A stretch of DNA of 60,294 nt from Acidobacteriota bacterium (GTDB taxonomy: Bacteria > Acidobacteriota > Terriglobia > Bryobacterales > UBA6623), in assembly GCA_027592785.1 (NCBI GenBank), contig JAQCLD010000012.1:1-60294 (forward strand), read 5' to 3'. A program made the translations under genes and the position numbers. Under the pieces are notes generated by a model. It searched no databases. It saw nothing but the letters and a program-made list of their open reading frames with translations, and was not told where the DNA came from. Shown piece after piece: positions 28,592-37,188 of the stretch; the first letter of the stretch is position 1; each line of letters opens with the position of its first letter.

Positions 28592-29017
28592 GTGTTCAAG
28601 AAATTCACCATTACCGCCGCCTTGATCGTTTGCGCTCTCGCGCTGTATGCCGTCGAAGGCGACCACTCGTTCAACCTCAACGTGATGAGCGTCGAGGCGC
28701 AACCAGCGGTAGTGCCTGGCCTGCCCCCCGGCGTCATGATGCGCGCCCTGCACGCAAACCCGCGCACGCAGATGAACTCGGCCCTTTTGTCCTACCCTGC
28801 CGGCTACCGCGAACCGCGGCACTATCACGAGACGTGCGGCCACTACATGTACATCCTCAAGGGCCGCATTCAAACGCCGGAAGGAGTCGTTACGCCGGGC
28901 ATGTTCCTGTATGCGGCGCCTGACGAGCGGCACGGACCGTTCGTATATCTCGACGAGTCCGAAGTTCTGTTCTACACGGATGGGCCGTTGGACTTTATCG
29001 TCGACGACGGGAAGTAG
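28592..29017 (+). CDS. Exported single-domain cupin protein
   Basis: The 141-residue protein starts at GTG 28592, preceded by a good GGAGG. It has a signal peptide (FTITAALIVCALALYAVEG) and one cupin barrel. The first cupin motif is HYHETCGHYMYILKGRIQTP, with His residues in place of the usual metal ligands and a Tyr following. The second motif is TPGMFLYAAPDERHGPFVY. It may be an isomerase, dioxygenase or binding protein; the family is too broad to choose. A two-domain cupin gene follows after nine bases, so the two are one transcript. Envelope location follows from the leader. Confidence 0.82.
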   Translation: MFKKFTITAALIVCALALYAVEGDHSFNLNVMSVEAQPAVVPGLPPGVMMRALHANPRTQMNSALLSYPAGYREPRHYHETCGHYMYILKGRIQTPEGVVTPGMFLYAAPDERHGPFVYLDESEVLFYTDGPLDFIVDDGK

Positions 29018-29026
29018 GGGAACGTC

Positions 29027-29896
29027 ATGCGAACCCTATTTGTTGCAGCACTTCTTCTGACCGCTCCGCTATTGGCTCGCGACCCGCTGGCGAATCGTAT
29101 CGCCCACGCCGACCCGGCGACCTACACGATGAGCGACGACGTGCACGCAGGATCCGGTCCAATGGGCTACGCGACGCTCATTCCCGGTTCCGAATTTACG
29201 ACTAACTTCTACTTCATCCATCGCGGCATTCTGCCCCCTGGCGGAGGCATCGGACACCACTTCCACAACCAGATGGAAGAAATGTACTTCATTTTTAACG
29301 GCAAGGCGGAGTTCACCATCGACGGCAACACCTCGACGCTAGAAGGCCCCGCCGGAGCCCCTTGTCGCCTCAGTCACTCGCACGCCATCCACAACCCGAC
29401 CGACGACACCGTCGAGTGGATGAATATTTCGGTGACCGCGCGCAAAGGCAAGTACGACGCCTTCAACACCAACAACACCATGGTCGGCGCAGAGCAAGAC
29501 GAGAAGCCACTGTTCATCACCTCGCAATTCGATAAGGCGCTGCTCAGGCCGATGCCGAACTTCCACGGCGGCAAGGGCACGGTGATGTATCGCCGCACGC
29601 TGCAGCCGGAAGTCTTCTACACCAACTGGTCGTTCGTTGACCATCTCGTGCTGCCTCCCGGCACGTCGACGGGCAAGACGCGCCACCCGAGCGTGGAAGA
29701 GCTCTACTACGTCCTCAACGGCTCGGGAACCGTGACGATCACCGGCGAGACGGCGCCTTTCGGCAAGGACGATGCGCTGGCGATCCTGCTCAACGACGTT
29801 CACTCGTTGGAGAACAACGGCACGACCGATCTGGAACTGATCATCGTCGGGGCCGCCACGGAAAAATACATGCTAGAGACGATCGATGTGAAGTAG
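29027..29896 (+). CDS. Exported two-domain cupin (bicupin) protein
   Basis: The 289-residue product has a signal peptide (TLFVAALLLTAPLLARDP) and two cupin barrels. The first has HHFHNQMEEMYFIFNGKAEF, with a typical metal-site pattern H-x-H and Glu, and LEGPAGAPCRLSHSHAIHNP as its second half. The second has HPSVEELYYVLNGSGTVTIT and NDVHSLENNG. Both barrels keep His/Glu candidates, so each could hold a metal. The substrate is unknown. It lies nine bases after the single cupin gene, and the pair probably works together on a small exported metabolite. Its 3' end faces the CarboxypepD_reg gene. Confidence 0.85.
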   Translation: MRTLFVAALLLTAPLLARDPLANRIAHADPATYTMSDDVHAGSGPMGYATLIPGSEFTTNFYFIHRGILPPGGGIGHHFHNQMEEMYFIFNGKAEFTIDGNTSTLEGPAGAPCRLSHSHAIHNPTDDTVEWMNISVTARKGKYDAFNTNNTMVGAEQDEKPLFITSQFDKALLRPMPNFHGGKGTVMYRRTLQPEVFYTNWSFVDHLVLPPGTSTGKTRHPSVEELYYVLNGSGTVTITGETAPFGKDDALAILLNDVHSLENNGTTDLELIIVGAATEKYMLETIDVK

Positions 29897-29906
29897 GCAG
29901 CCTACT
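29892..29906. terminator. Small stem shared by two convergent gene ends
   Basis: AGTAGG at 29892-29897 and CCTACT at 29901-29906 form a six-pair stem with a three-base loop. It contains both stop codons of the convergent cupin and CarboxypepD_reg genes. There is no T-run, so terminator function is doubtful. Confidence 0.25.
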
Positions 29907-31539
29907 GCTCCGATTCGATCAGCTTGGGAGTGACGCGTTTCGCATCGCCCTCCTTCAACTCCACCCGCACGCCTTGGTCTGCAACTTCGGCTAGGACTTT
30001 CGGATCCCGCCCGAATGACGCTTCCATGTTTTCCCAAGCGAAAATTTTGTAACGTCCAGGTGCGATGCCCGAGAAGGCGAATACGCCATATTGGTCAGTG
30101 CTAGCGAATTTCCGAAGATCGTTGCGCTGCGTAACTTCCGGGATCAAGGCAACCCAAGCACCAGAGATGCCTTCGCCGTCGCGAACGACCTGACCGTCCA
30201 CGCGGGCGCCGTTGGCGCTCAGCACAATTTCAAACTCGCCGCCTCCGTCCTCAACGCGCACCGCTTCCGCCATCGCATCGCGCCCGTTGTAGGTTGCCGA
30301 CTTCAGGTAAAGGGAGTCCAGCTGCGGTCCCCGTACACGGTAGGAATCCGGCGCGAGGCCCGTGAAAACGATTTGATCGTTCGGATTTCCTCTTCCTAGC
30401 GAAACCCGCATGTCGTGGACGCCCGCGGGCTCCAGAACGGCCAAAGCCTGAGATGGAGAGGCTTCCTTGTCGTAGTCTCCTTCGATGACGACGCTTCCTA
30501 CCGCCCTAAAGGTCGGCTGCGCAGGAATGACCAGATTCTCGATGGACCGGTCCGCCAGTTCAAAATCATATAAGGCAAAGTCTGACCCATCCCTTGAGGA
30601 GACCATCGCCTCTAGCCGGTAGCTGCCTGGAACAAGGCCCGCAGCCTCAAATTTCCCGCCGCGCCTGACCACCATCCGCCGCGGCCTAGATCGTTGGTCT
30701 GCCTTCGAGCGGTCGAGCAGCGCGAGCGATCCGCCAGTCGCAGGTTGTCCGGTCCCATCCACGATCTGTCCGGACATGCTCAGCGTCTTTGTACGGACCA
30801 TTTGAAAATCGATACATGTTGCCTCTGCCTTGCTTGTTATTCGGAGCAAACTGGCCTGGGCCGCGTCGTGAACGTTCGGATAGTACGTGTCGACATAACC
30901 GGAATGCTGTCCGAATAACCCCCTCTTCGACTCGCCGCCGTTGGTCGAGTTCAAATTCACCCGAACGTAGTACCCGCCCTGGGCCAGCCCATAGATTCTG
31001 TACTCTCCGTTGTCGTTGGTCAATGTGTGGCCCTCCGCTAGCAGCTCTCTGGCTCCGCCGAAAGATCGGAACCGCACTGCCTCAACCGTGAGGCCCTCCT
31101 CCGGTTCGCCGTCTTCGTCTAGGACTCGACCAGTGATGACGGCTGCAGCTTGCATTCCCAGCACAAGGTCGTCGAGAGTTTGCCCAGGTCCAACGTCGAT
31201 TACGCCGCCTCGTTGGATCGATCCTCCGGCGGTCCTGTCCGCGAATACGAAGCCGTTCCTATATACGCCCATCCAGTAACGCCCAGGTACTATTTCCCGG
31301 ATCGAGAACTTGCCTTCTGCGTCCGTCTGGACGGTATAGATTTGGACTCCTTGAGGTTCGTCAGCAACCATCCGGAGTAAGACCTTCGCCAGCGGCTCTT
31401 GAGTTGTCACGTCGATGACCGTGCCGCTAACGACGCTGGCGGCTGGGGGAGCCTGCGCTTGCTGTTGCGCGGCGGCTTGATGCGCAACAGTGGCGGTCGT
31501 GAGGACAAAGATTCCGAGGAAACTCGCCAGCCTCTGCAT
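29902..31539 (-). CDS. Exported protein with carboxypeptidase-regulatory-like beta domains
   Basis: The 545-residue product has a signal peptide (RLASFLGIFVLTTATVAHQA) and repeated beta-sandwich domains of the CarboxypepD_reg/CNA-B kind. Examples are VVSGTVIDVTTQEPLAKVLL, AVITGRVLDEDGEPEEGLTV, LSMSGQIVDGTGQPATGGSL and RVDGQVVRDGEGISGAWVAL. Each is followed by a Y/F-SI-x-P-G-x-Y turn (FSIREIVPGRYWMGVY, YGVFAFSGIAPGRYKIFAW). No catalytic site is present. In Acidobacteria such proteins are abundant and are thought to be surface or periplasmic structural modules. A Shine-Dalgarno AGGAG precedes the ATG. The O-methyltransferase gene lies upstream on the same strand after 25 bases. Confidence 0.8.
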   Translation of the reverse strand: MQRLASFLGIFVLTTATVAHQAAAQQQAQAPPAASVVSGTVIDVTTQEPLAKVLLRMVADEPQGVQIYTVQTDAEGKFSIREIVPGRYWMGVYRNGFVFADRTAGGSIQRGGVIDVGPGQTLDDLVLGMQAAAVITGRVLDEDGEPEEGLTVEAVRFRSFGGARELLAEGHTLTNDNGEYRIYGLAQGGYYVRVNLNSTNGGESKRGLFGQHSGYVDTYYPNVHDAAQASLLRITSKAEATCIDFQMVRTKTLSMSGQIVDGTGQPATGGSLALLDRSKADQRSRPRRMVVRRGGKFEAAGLVPGSYRLEAMVSSRDGSDFALYDFELADRSIENLVIPAQPTFRAVGSVVIEGDYDKEASPSQALAVLEPAGVHDMRVSLGRGNPNDQIVFTGLAPDSYRVRGPQLDSLYLKSATYNGRDAMAEAVRVEDGGGEFEIVLSANGARVDGQVVRDGEGISGAWVALIPEVTQRNDLRKFASTDQYGVFAFSGIAPGRYKIFAWENMEASFGRDPKVLAEVADQGVRVELKEGDAKRVTPKLIESEQ

Positions 31540-31564
31540 GTAGCAACTCCTACTGAAGCGCAGC

Positions 31565-32593
31565 CTACTTCACCGCCAGCATTGCGTCAACCGGCCCTCC
31601 GGTCACCTGGAACTGAAAGCTGCTGAAGCCGGCTTCGCGAACTAACGCCTCGTATTCCGACGCCGAGCGTTCCCTGCCCTCGGCCACGACCAACATGTTC
31701 ATCGACTGCAGCAAGGCTGTCGCCGGACCGTCCTTGCGCTCGTTGAGAATGTGTTCGCAAATGATCACTGCTCCTCCGGCGGGCAGGCTGTCGTAGGTCT
31801 TCTTCAGTAAGATACGCACCTGCTCGTCAGACCAGTCATGCAAAATGCGTCCAAAGCCGTAAATATCCGCTTCGGGCAGGGGATCTTTGAAGAAATCGCC
31901 GTCCACCGTACCGATGCGCTCTGTTAATCCCTCCTCGGCAATGGCGCGCTGGGCGACCGGAGTGACGGACGGCAAGTCAAAGACGCAGGCGGTCATCTGC
32001 GGATAGCGCCGGCAGGCGGCAATCACCAAGTGCCCTGTCGCGCCGCCGAGGTCGGCCATGCGCTGGTAGCCGCTGAGGTCGAACGCGGCCACCGCTAAAG
32101 GGGAGCTGATGCGACCGAAGCCGTTCATGCCGCGCAGGAAGATTTCCTTGTCTTCTCGCGTCTTGAAGAAGTGATCGAAGACGCCGTCCTTGCGTCCGAA
32201 CGCCTGCTCCCAACGATTCGAACCTTCGCGGATGGCATCCTCAAGATGGGCCCACAGCCGGAACTGCATACGGTCGGCGCAGAGAACGTAGCCAGCCAAA
32301 GTGTCGGGACTTTCGATGCGCAAGTAGCGCTCCGAGGCGGGTGTGTTGCTCCAGCGGCCTTCGCCGTCTTGAACAATCAACTCCTTGGCTGCGCAAAAGC
32401 CCAGCAGCCGCTCGAGTGCGTGTTCCGCGCAATCTAGATCGCCGGCCAGTTCGGCGCAACTGGCGGGCGCCTTGTGGAGGCGGTCGAAGATTCCTAGAGA
32501 GACCGCGGTGAACATCGCTTTGGAGGCCTTGAAGCCATCGATCAGTTCCACGATCCCCGAAATGGGCGGTGTTGACGCTGCGGTACCGGACAT
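31565..32593 (-). CDS. SAM-dependent O-methyltransferase (Methyltransf_2 type)
   Basis: The 342-residue enzyme resembles acetylserotonin/caffeate-type O-methyltransferases that methylate hydroxyl groups of small, often aromatic, compounds using S-adenosylmethionine. It has an N-terminal dimerisation winged-helix domain (ALGIFDRLHKAPASCAELAG, then DCAEHALERLLGFC). The catalytic Rossmann fold carries the SAM loop MADLGGATGHLVIAACRRYP (GxGxG variant), then ACVFDLPSVTPVAQRAI and GDFFKDPLPEADIYGFGRIL. The HDWSDEQVRILLKK segment holds the catalytic His of the family. ATG 32593 is preferred; a GTG three bases earlier is possible. The next gene is divergent, and no obvious substrate pathway is nearby. 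Confidence 0.9.
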   Translation of the reverse strand: MSGTAASTPPISGIVELIDGFKASKAMFTAVSLGIFDRLHKAPASCAELAGDLDCAEHALERLLGFCAAKELIVQDGEGRWSNTPASERYLRIESPDTLAGYVLCADRMQFRLWAHLEDAIREGSNRWEQAFGRKDGVFDHFFKTREDKEIFLRGMNGFGRISSPLAVAAFDLSGYQRMADLGGATGHLVIAACRRYPQMTACVFDLPSVTPVAQRAIAEEGLTERIGTVDGDFFKDPLPEADIYGFGRILHDWSDEQVRILLKKTYDSLPAGGAVIICEHILNERKDGPATALLQSMNMLVVAEGRERSASEYEALVREAGFSSFQFQVTGGPVDAMLAVK

Positions 32594-32667
32594 CACTCCA
32601 TACTACCCGCGCCGCTTCGCCTCCAGCCTCCGAAGGGGTACAATATCGACGCGAAGGAGTAACTACC

Positions 32668-34134
32668 GTGTCCACTACCCTCAGATTTGCAAGTCTCTTC
32701 CTACTAGCCGGCGCCCTGTTCGCGCAAGATGCCGCGCCGAAGTTGGACTACCTGTTCTTCAAACAGGAGGTGCAGCCCATCTTCCTGGAGAAGCGCATTG
32801 GACACGCGCGCTGCGTGGCCTGCCACACCGCGCGCAGCCCTGTGCTGCAAAAGCTCTCTCCCGGAGCCGAGACCTGGGACGACGAGCAGTCGCGCAAGAA
32901 CTTCGAGATGTGGAGCCTCTTCGTTACACCCGGCAAGCCGCTGAGCAGCAAGTTTCTGATGCATCCGTTGGCGGAAGAGGCCGGCGGCGACGTCTTCCAC
33001 GGCGGCGGCAAGCACTGGGATTCCACCGGTAACCCGGAATGGCAAACCCTCGCGTCCTGGGTGAATGGACGCGTCCACGGAGCGGTTGCAGCCATTCCGG
33101 GCAGCGGATCGGTGAGAGTGTTCCAAAGCAACTCCGCCGGCGACGACATTCACGTTATTGACCCCGCGACCAATACCGTTGTCGGGATGATCCAGGGGAT
33201 TGAGGCGCCGCATGGCGTGGCCATCGCGCCCAACGGCGAGCGTATTTACATCACCAATGAGGCCAACAGCACGCTGGACGTGGTGGATGCCAAAACGCTC
33301 AAGGTCTTCAAGCGGATTCCGCTAAGCGGCCACCCCAACAACGTCGATGTCGCCAAAGACAATTCCAAGGTCTACGTAGGCATTCGCCAGGACCCGGGTG
33401 CGGTCGACGTGATCGATGCCAAGACGCTGACTAACGTGAAAAGCATTGCCGTCAAGGGCGCTGTCCACAACGTCTACCTCACGCCGGACGGCTCGCACGT
33501 GTTCGCCGGTTCGATTGCTTCGAAGACGATCAGCGTGATCGACGCCACGCGCGATGAAGTTTCCTGGACCATGGAACTCGACGCCGGCGTTCGCCCCATG
33601 GCCTTCACCAAGGGCGGCGACGGAACCACGCGTGACATCATCGTGCAACTCTCCGGCTTCCACGGCGTTGCGGTGCTTGACTTCGCGACCCGCGCTGAAA
33701 AATGGCGTTACGAATTCCCCGATGCGCCGGGCGTGGAAAGAGAGCTTGAAGGGCTGCAGGGTTCGCCGTCACACGGCTTGGCGGTGTCGCCCGACCAGCA
33801 GACCATTTGGTCAACGAGTAAGTACTACCACGCAGTCTACGGCTTCAAATTGCCTGCTCGGAACTGCGGACAGCCCGCGCGGGGTTATAGACGACCCGGC
33901 GCGCCGCCGCCCCCGCCGCCGCCTCCTTGCGAGTTCGAGTTGCTCAAGATCATCGACGTCGGCAGCCACCCCGACTGGCTTGGGCTCACGCCGGACGGCA
34001 AGAGGCTGTACGTCGCTCTAGCCGGCGACGACGAGACCGCGGTGATCGATACCGAGAAGTTGGAAGTCGTCGCCAGGATCCCGGTCGGCAACGTGCCCAA
34101 GCGCTTGGCGGTAGCCGAGATCCAGACGCGCTAG
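32668..34134 (+). CDS. Exported haem-motif / YVTN beta-propeller protein
   Basis: GTG 32668 is preceded by AAGGAG and gives a signal peptide (TLRFASLFLLAGALFAQ). An N-terminal segment contains one CxxCH haem site (GHARCVACHTARSPVLQ) with a Met (FLMHPL) as a possible axial ligand. From about residue 140 the protein is a beta-propeller of YVTN-like blades. Examples are VIDPATNTVVGMIQGIEAPH, TLKVFKRIPLSGHPNNVDVA and DTEKLEVVARIPVGNVPKRL. A Pro-rich stretch (APPPPPPPPCEFELL) splits the last blades. The product is 488 residues. Similar proteins may act as periplasmic electron carriers or ligand sensors. It converges on the metallo-beta-lactamase-fold gene with four bases between stops. Confidence 0.82.
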   Translation: MSTTLRFASLFLLAGALFAQDAAPKLDYLFFKQEVQPIFLEKRIGHARCVACHTARSPVLQKLSPGAETWDDEQSRKNFEMWSLFVTPGKPLSSKFLMHPLAEEAGGDVFHGGGKHWDSTGNPEWQTLASWVNGRVHGAVAAIPGSGSVRVFQSNSAGDDIHVIDPATNTVVGMIQGIEAPHGVAIAPNGERIYITNEANSTLDVVDAKTLKVFKRIPLSGHPNNVDVAKDNSKVYVGIRQDPGAVDVIDAKTLTNVKSIAVKGAVHNVYLTPDGSHVFAGSIASKTISVIDATRDEVSWTMELDAGVRPMAFTKGGDGTTRDIIVQLSGFHGVAVLDFATRAEKWRYEFPDAPGVERELEGLQGSPSHGLAVSPDQQTIWSTSKYYHAVYGFKLPARNCGQPARGYRRPGAPPPPPPPPCEFELLKIIDVGSHPDWLGLTPDGKRLYVALAGDDETAVIDTEKLEVVARIPVGNVPKRLAVAEIQTR

Positions 34135-34138
34135 AGGT

Positions 34139-35134
34139 CTATTTACCGCCGACGATCTCGCCGTGCGGCTTGCCCTGGCTAATCTCTTCGTAGGTGAACA
34201 TCACCTGCAGAGGGAAGGATGGTCCTACCCAATTCTGGGCCGCCGCCGATAGCTTGATCGATGTCGCCGTGGGACTGCCGTCGGTCATCGTGACGAAATC
34301 CGCGAGGCTCTGTCCGCTACCAATCGCGCTGCTGACCGACGCGTGGATCTCGCGCATGAAGGCCTGCTGTCCGTCTAACACTTCCCTGCCGCCACGCGGT
34401 CCGTGCCCCGGCAGCACCTTGTCGAACCTCAGGCGCTTGGCCCGCTCGATGACATTCGGCCAGTTTCCGATGTTGCCGTGCCCCATGAAGTTGAACGGGC
34501 CGTTAGTGATCGCGTCACCGGTGACCAGCACTCCCTCGTTCGGCAAATAAGCGAAACCGTCTCCACGGGTGTGCGCCCAGCCAAAGAAGTGAAACTCGAC
34601 TCGCCGCGTGGAGTCTTCAATTACGTGAGGGATCTGCGAGAAAACCTCCATCGGAGGTTCTGCTGTAGCGAGCCCAAGCTCAGCCACGTCCGGACGGCTC
34701 GACGCCGCGGATTGCCAGCCCTGCGGCTCGTACCGTGCAATTTCTTGGAGCACCGTGTGATAGGCCAGCGTCGTGGCGCCCGCCTTCGTCCACACCGGAT
34801 TGCCGTACAGGTGATCGCCGTGATGATGCGTATCGAATACGTATTTCACCGGCTTCGAAGACACGCTCTTGATGTCCTCCATCACCAAGTTGGCGCCGCT
34901 TGGGAAATTCGCGTCGATCACGATCAAGTAGTCCGCCATTTCGATGATCGTGTTGTTGCAGTGGCCCTGATCTCTCTCGCCCAGGCGGAACCAGATGCCT
35001 GGCGCGACCTCCTGAAGACGGCTCTCCTGAGCGCTGCTTTCGGGAACCCAAAAGGCAACCGAGAGTAGCGCCGCAAAGGCTGCCGCGGCGGTGACGCGGA
35101 CGGCGCACGATCGAGTCTTAAAACGTGCAGGCAT
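34139..35134 (-). CDS. Exported metallo-beta-lactamase-fold hydrolase
   Basis: The product (331 residues) has a signal peptide (AVRVTAAAAFAALLSVAFWV) and the MBL-fold metal motif FDTHHHGDHLYGN (H103, H105, D107, H108 in this numbering). Further ligands are likely in FHFFGWAHTRGDGF, LVTGDAITNG and LPGHGPRGG. The fold is used by lactamases, lactonases, glyoxalases and many oxidoreductase partners, so a substrate cannot be given. It is not a clear B3 lactamase. Start at 35134 was chosen for the leader; the frame is open further to 35185. The nearest genes on the same strand are the two pieces of the von Willebrand protein. Confidence 0.85.
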   Translation of the reverse strand: MPARFKTRSCAVRVTAAAAFAALLSVAFWVPESSAQESRLQEVAPGIWFRLGERDQGHCNNTIIEMADYLIVIDANFPSGANLVMEDIKSVSSKPVKYVFDTHHHGDHLYGNPVWTKAGATTLAYHTVLQEIARYEPQGWQSAASSRPDVAELGLATAEPPMEVFSQIPHVIEDSTRRVEFHFFGWAHTRGDGFAYLPNEGVLVTGDAITNGPFNFMGHGNIGNWPNVIERAKRLRFDKVLPGHGPRGGREVLDGQQAFMREIHASVSSAIGSGQSLADFVTMTDGSPTATSIKLSAAAQNWVGPSFPLQVMFTYEEISQGKPHGEIVGGK

Positions 35135-35194
35135 GGCGGAAGTATACCCGACGGGAACGGCCCGCCGGGCATCCTTCAGCGACAATTCACCGCC

Positions 35195-35635
35195 CTAGCG
35201 CCTCGCGCTCAATGCCTCCTCGTTCGATAAGCTCGCCGCAGTTTTCGCCAAATAGACGAACTCCGTCCTGCGGCCGTCGGCGTCGGCCCCCCGGGCGGAC
35301 TCGGCCAAGCTGACGACGCTCTGATAGGAGGCGTCCTGCTTGAACTTCGAATCCCTCAGCAATAAGCCGAACTGGGCGACCGCCGCCGCAAAGCGAAACT
35401 CCTGGGAGACCTGCTCGATCGTCCGGTCTTGGTCCAGCAGGGCCTGCACCATCAGCCGGCTCTCGTCCTGGTCGGGCTGCTTGTAGCGCACCTTGACGGT
35501 CAGCAACTCGGCATCCTTGCCGCCGCCGAGCTGATTACGCGGCTTCTGGTAGCGCAGCTCGTCCACGCTAGCGCCCCTTTTGCCGCCCTTGGGAACGATC
35601 TCATACAGCGCGGTGACGACGTGTCCGGCCCCCAT
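35195..35635 (-). CDS. C-terminal DUF3520 part of an interrupted YfbK-like protein
   Basis: These 146 residues correspond to the DUF3520 C-terminal domain that follows the von Willebrand domain in YfbK-like proteins (GAGHVVTALYEIVPKGGKRG; AELLTVKVRYKQPDQDESRL). The ATG at 35635 follows the TAA stop of the upstream piece with no gap and in the same frame. In intact relatives the junction reads DAGEIGAGH; here it reads DAG-stop-MGAGH. So either one nonsense change (GAA to TAA) has split the gene, or TAAATG restarts translation and both halves are made. As a stand-alone start there is no separate Shine-Dalgarno. The fragment has no signal peptide of its own. Confidence 0.75.
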   Translation of the reverse strand: MGAGHVVTALYEIVPKGGKRGASVDELRYQKPRNQLGGGKDAELLTVKVRYKQPDQDESRLMVQALLDQDRTIEQVSQEFRFAAAVAQFGLLLRDSKFKQDASYQSVVSLAESARGADADGRRTEFVYLAKTAASLSNEEALSARR

Positions 35636-37063
35636 TTAGCCGGCGTCCTTCTGGTCGTCGTTGCAGTCCTCTGCCGCGAGCAGCCGATTTTCATAGCAGA
35701 CAAGACGATAGAAATCAACATGATAGGGATTGAACTCAACTTGCAACTTGACATCCTTGGCGACGGTTGCCAGCGAGGAGCCAGCCTGTTCAACCAAGGC
35801 CCGCCGGGCCTCCAGTAAGTTATCGATGTAGGCGTAGGAGCCGTTGCCATGGTCAGCTAGCTGCTCCATCTTGGCGTCCTTCAGGTTGCCCGTGCCGAAG
35901 CCCAACACGCTCAAGAAGATGCCGCTCTCGCGCTCTTTCTCAATCATCCGTACCAGCTCGGAGTCGCTCGACACGCCGACGTTGAAGTCGCCGTCGGTGG
36001 CCAAGATCACCCGGTTGATGCCCTGGGGACGGAAGCTTTCGCGGGCCGTTTGATAGGCCAACTGGATGCCCGCAGCGCCCGCCGTCGATCCGCCGGCCTC
36101 CAGCCGCTCCAACACACCTAAAAAGCGCGCCCGTTCCGATCCGCGCGTCGGCGGCAACACCACGCCAGCGGCTCCGGCATAGACCGTGATCGCCACCCGA
36201 TCCTGCGGCCTCAGCTGCTCCGCCAGCAACGCCAGGGAACGCTTCAGCAGAGGCAGCTTATCCGCGCTCTGCATGGAGCCGGAAACGTCGATGAGAAACG
36301 TCAAGTTGATCGGCGGCAGCTCGGCCATGTCGATGGCCTTGGTGCGCACGCTGATGCGTACCAGGTTGGTCTCATCGTTCCAGGGGCAGCGGGCCATCTC
36401 CGCGTCGATCCTGACTGGATGTTGGCCGTCCGGGTCTTGGCCCTCGTAGCGGAAGTAGTTGATCAGTTCCTCGATGCGCACCGCATCCTGGGGCGGCAGA
36501 TTGCCTTCAGTCAAGAAGCGGCGCACGTTGCTGTAAGAGGCCGTGTCGACGTCGGCCGCGAAAGTCGATAACGGTGTCTGCCTTACCGAGTGGAAACTGT
36601 TCTCTTCGATGAGCCCGTAGTCTTCATACTCCTGCGGTGTAGATAAGCCGTAGTTCAATAAGAGAGCATCCTTCTGAACTGGGCCAGTGCTGCGGAACCG
36701 GTGGCTTGAACGCTCGACCGTCTCCGCGACCGAGCCGACTTCGAGTACGATGGCCAACGAGACTGTCTGACCGGGTTTTACACGGATGCGCGACAAACTC
36801 TGGCGGAATCCCGCCGCAAACGCGCTGACAGCGTAGCGACCGGGCGACACAGAGCCAAAGACGAACCGTCCAACGTCATCGGATGCCGTCTTGGAGGCGG
36901 TCCCGTCGTCGCGGTTCGTTAGCGTGAGTTCCGCTCCAGGAATCGCAGCCCCCGTCTGATCGGCGACAAGCCCTTCGACGCGACCTAGCGCCTGTTGGGT
37001 GTAGCTGGCTGGCGTCAGAGTAAACACAACGAGAACCAACGCTAAAACTGCGAGCTTCCTCAT
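35636..37063 (-). CDS. von Willebrand factor A protein (YfbK-like), truncated before DUF3520
   Basis: The 475-residue protein has a signal peptide (LAVLALVLVVFTLTPASYTQ) and a CarboxypepD_reg domain (GRVEGLVADQTGAAIPGAEL). A vWF-A N-terminal region follows (FHSVRQTPLSTFAADVDTAS, then YSNVRRFL). A VWA domain with intact MIDAS (FLIDVSGSMQSADKL, a later Thr, and ILATDGDFNVGVS) completes it. It would bind a protein partner through a divalent metal. Adding a carboxypeptidase-regulatory domain to a YfbK-like protein is common in Acidobacteria. The frame ends with TAA at 35636-35638, exactly inside the conserved junction to DUF3520, which continues in frame downstream. The Shine-Dalgarno AAGGAGG before ATG 37063 is strong. 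Confidence 0.88.
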   Translation of the reverse strand: MRKLAVLALVLVVFTLTPASYTQQALGRVEGLVADQTGAAIPGAELTLTNRDDGTASKTASDDVGRFVFGSVSPGRYAVSAFAAGFRQSLSRIRVKPGQTVSLAIVLEVGSVAETVERSSHRFRSTGPVQKDALLLNYGLSTPQEYEDYGLIEENSFHSVRQTPLSTFAADVDTASYSNVRRFLTEGNLPPQDAVRIEELINYFRYEGQDPDGQHPVRIDAEMARCPWNDETNLVRISVRTKAIDMAELPPINLTFLIDVSGSMQSADKLPLLKRSLALLAEQLRPQDRVAITVYAGAAGVVLPPTRGSERARFLGVLERLEAGGSTAGAAGIQLAYQTARESFRPQGINRVILATDGDFNVGVSSDSELVRMIEKERESGIFLSVLGFGTGNLKDAKMEQLADHGNGSYAYIDNLLEARRALVEQAGSSLATVAKDVKLQVEFNPYHVDFYRLVCYENRLLAAEDCNDDQKDAG

Positions 37064-37149
37064 CGTTTCCTCCTTGTTCTGCGGCCGTTTGTTGTTCTAT
37101 AGGCCTCTACGAATCAGACGAGCCAATCCGGTTCAGCAAGCAGAAAGAG

Positions 37150-37179
37150 TTACAGCAAAGTCCGAATCGGACATACAAT
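37150..37179 (+). promoter_or_regulatory. Putative aroA promoter with an embedded palindrome
   Basis: TTACAG (37150-37155) and TACAAT (37174-37179) are spaced by 18 bases and fit a sigma-70-like promoter. The expected start of transcription is close to 37186, only about three bases before the aroA ATG at 37189, and no Shine-Dalgarno is seen. The mRNA may therefore be leaderless. Between the two boxes lies a perfect inverted repeat GTCCGA-A-TCGGAC (37160-37172), a plausible repressor site. Confidence 0.5.
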
Positions 37180-37188
37180 AGGCGGTTT

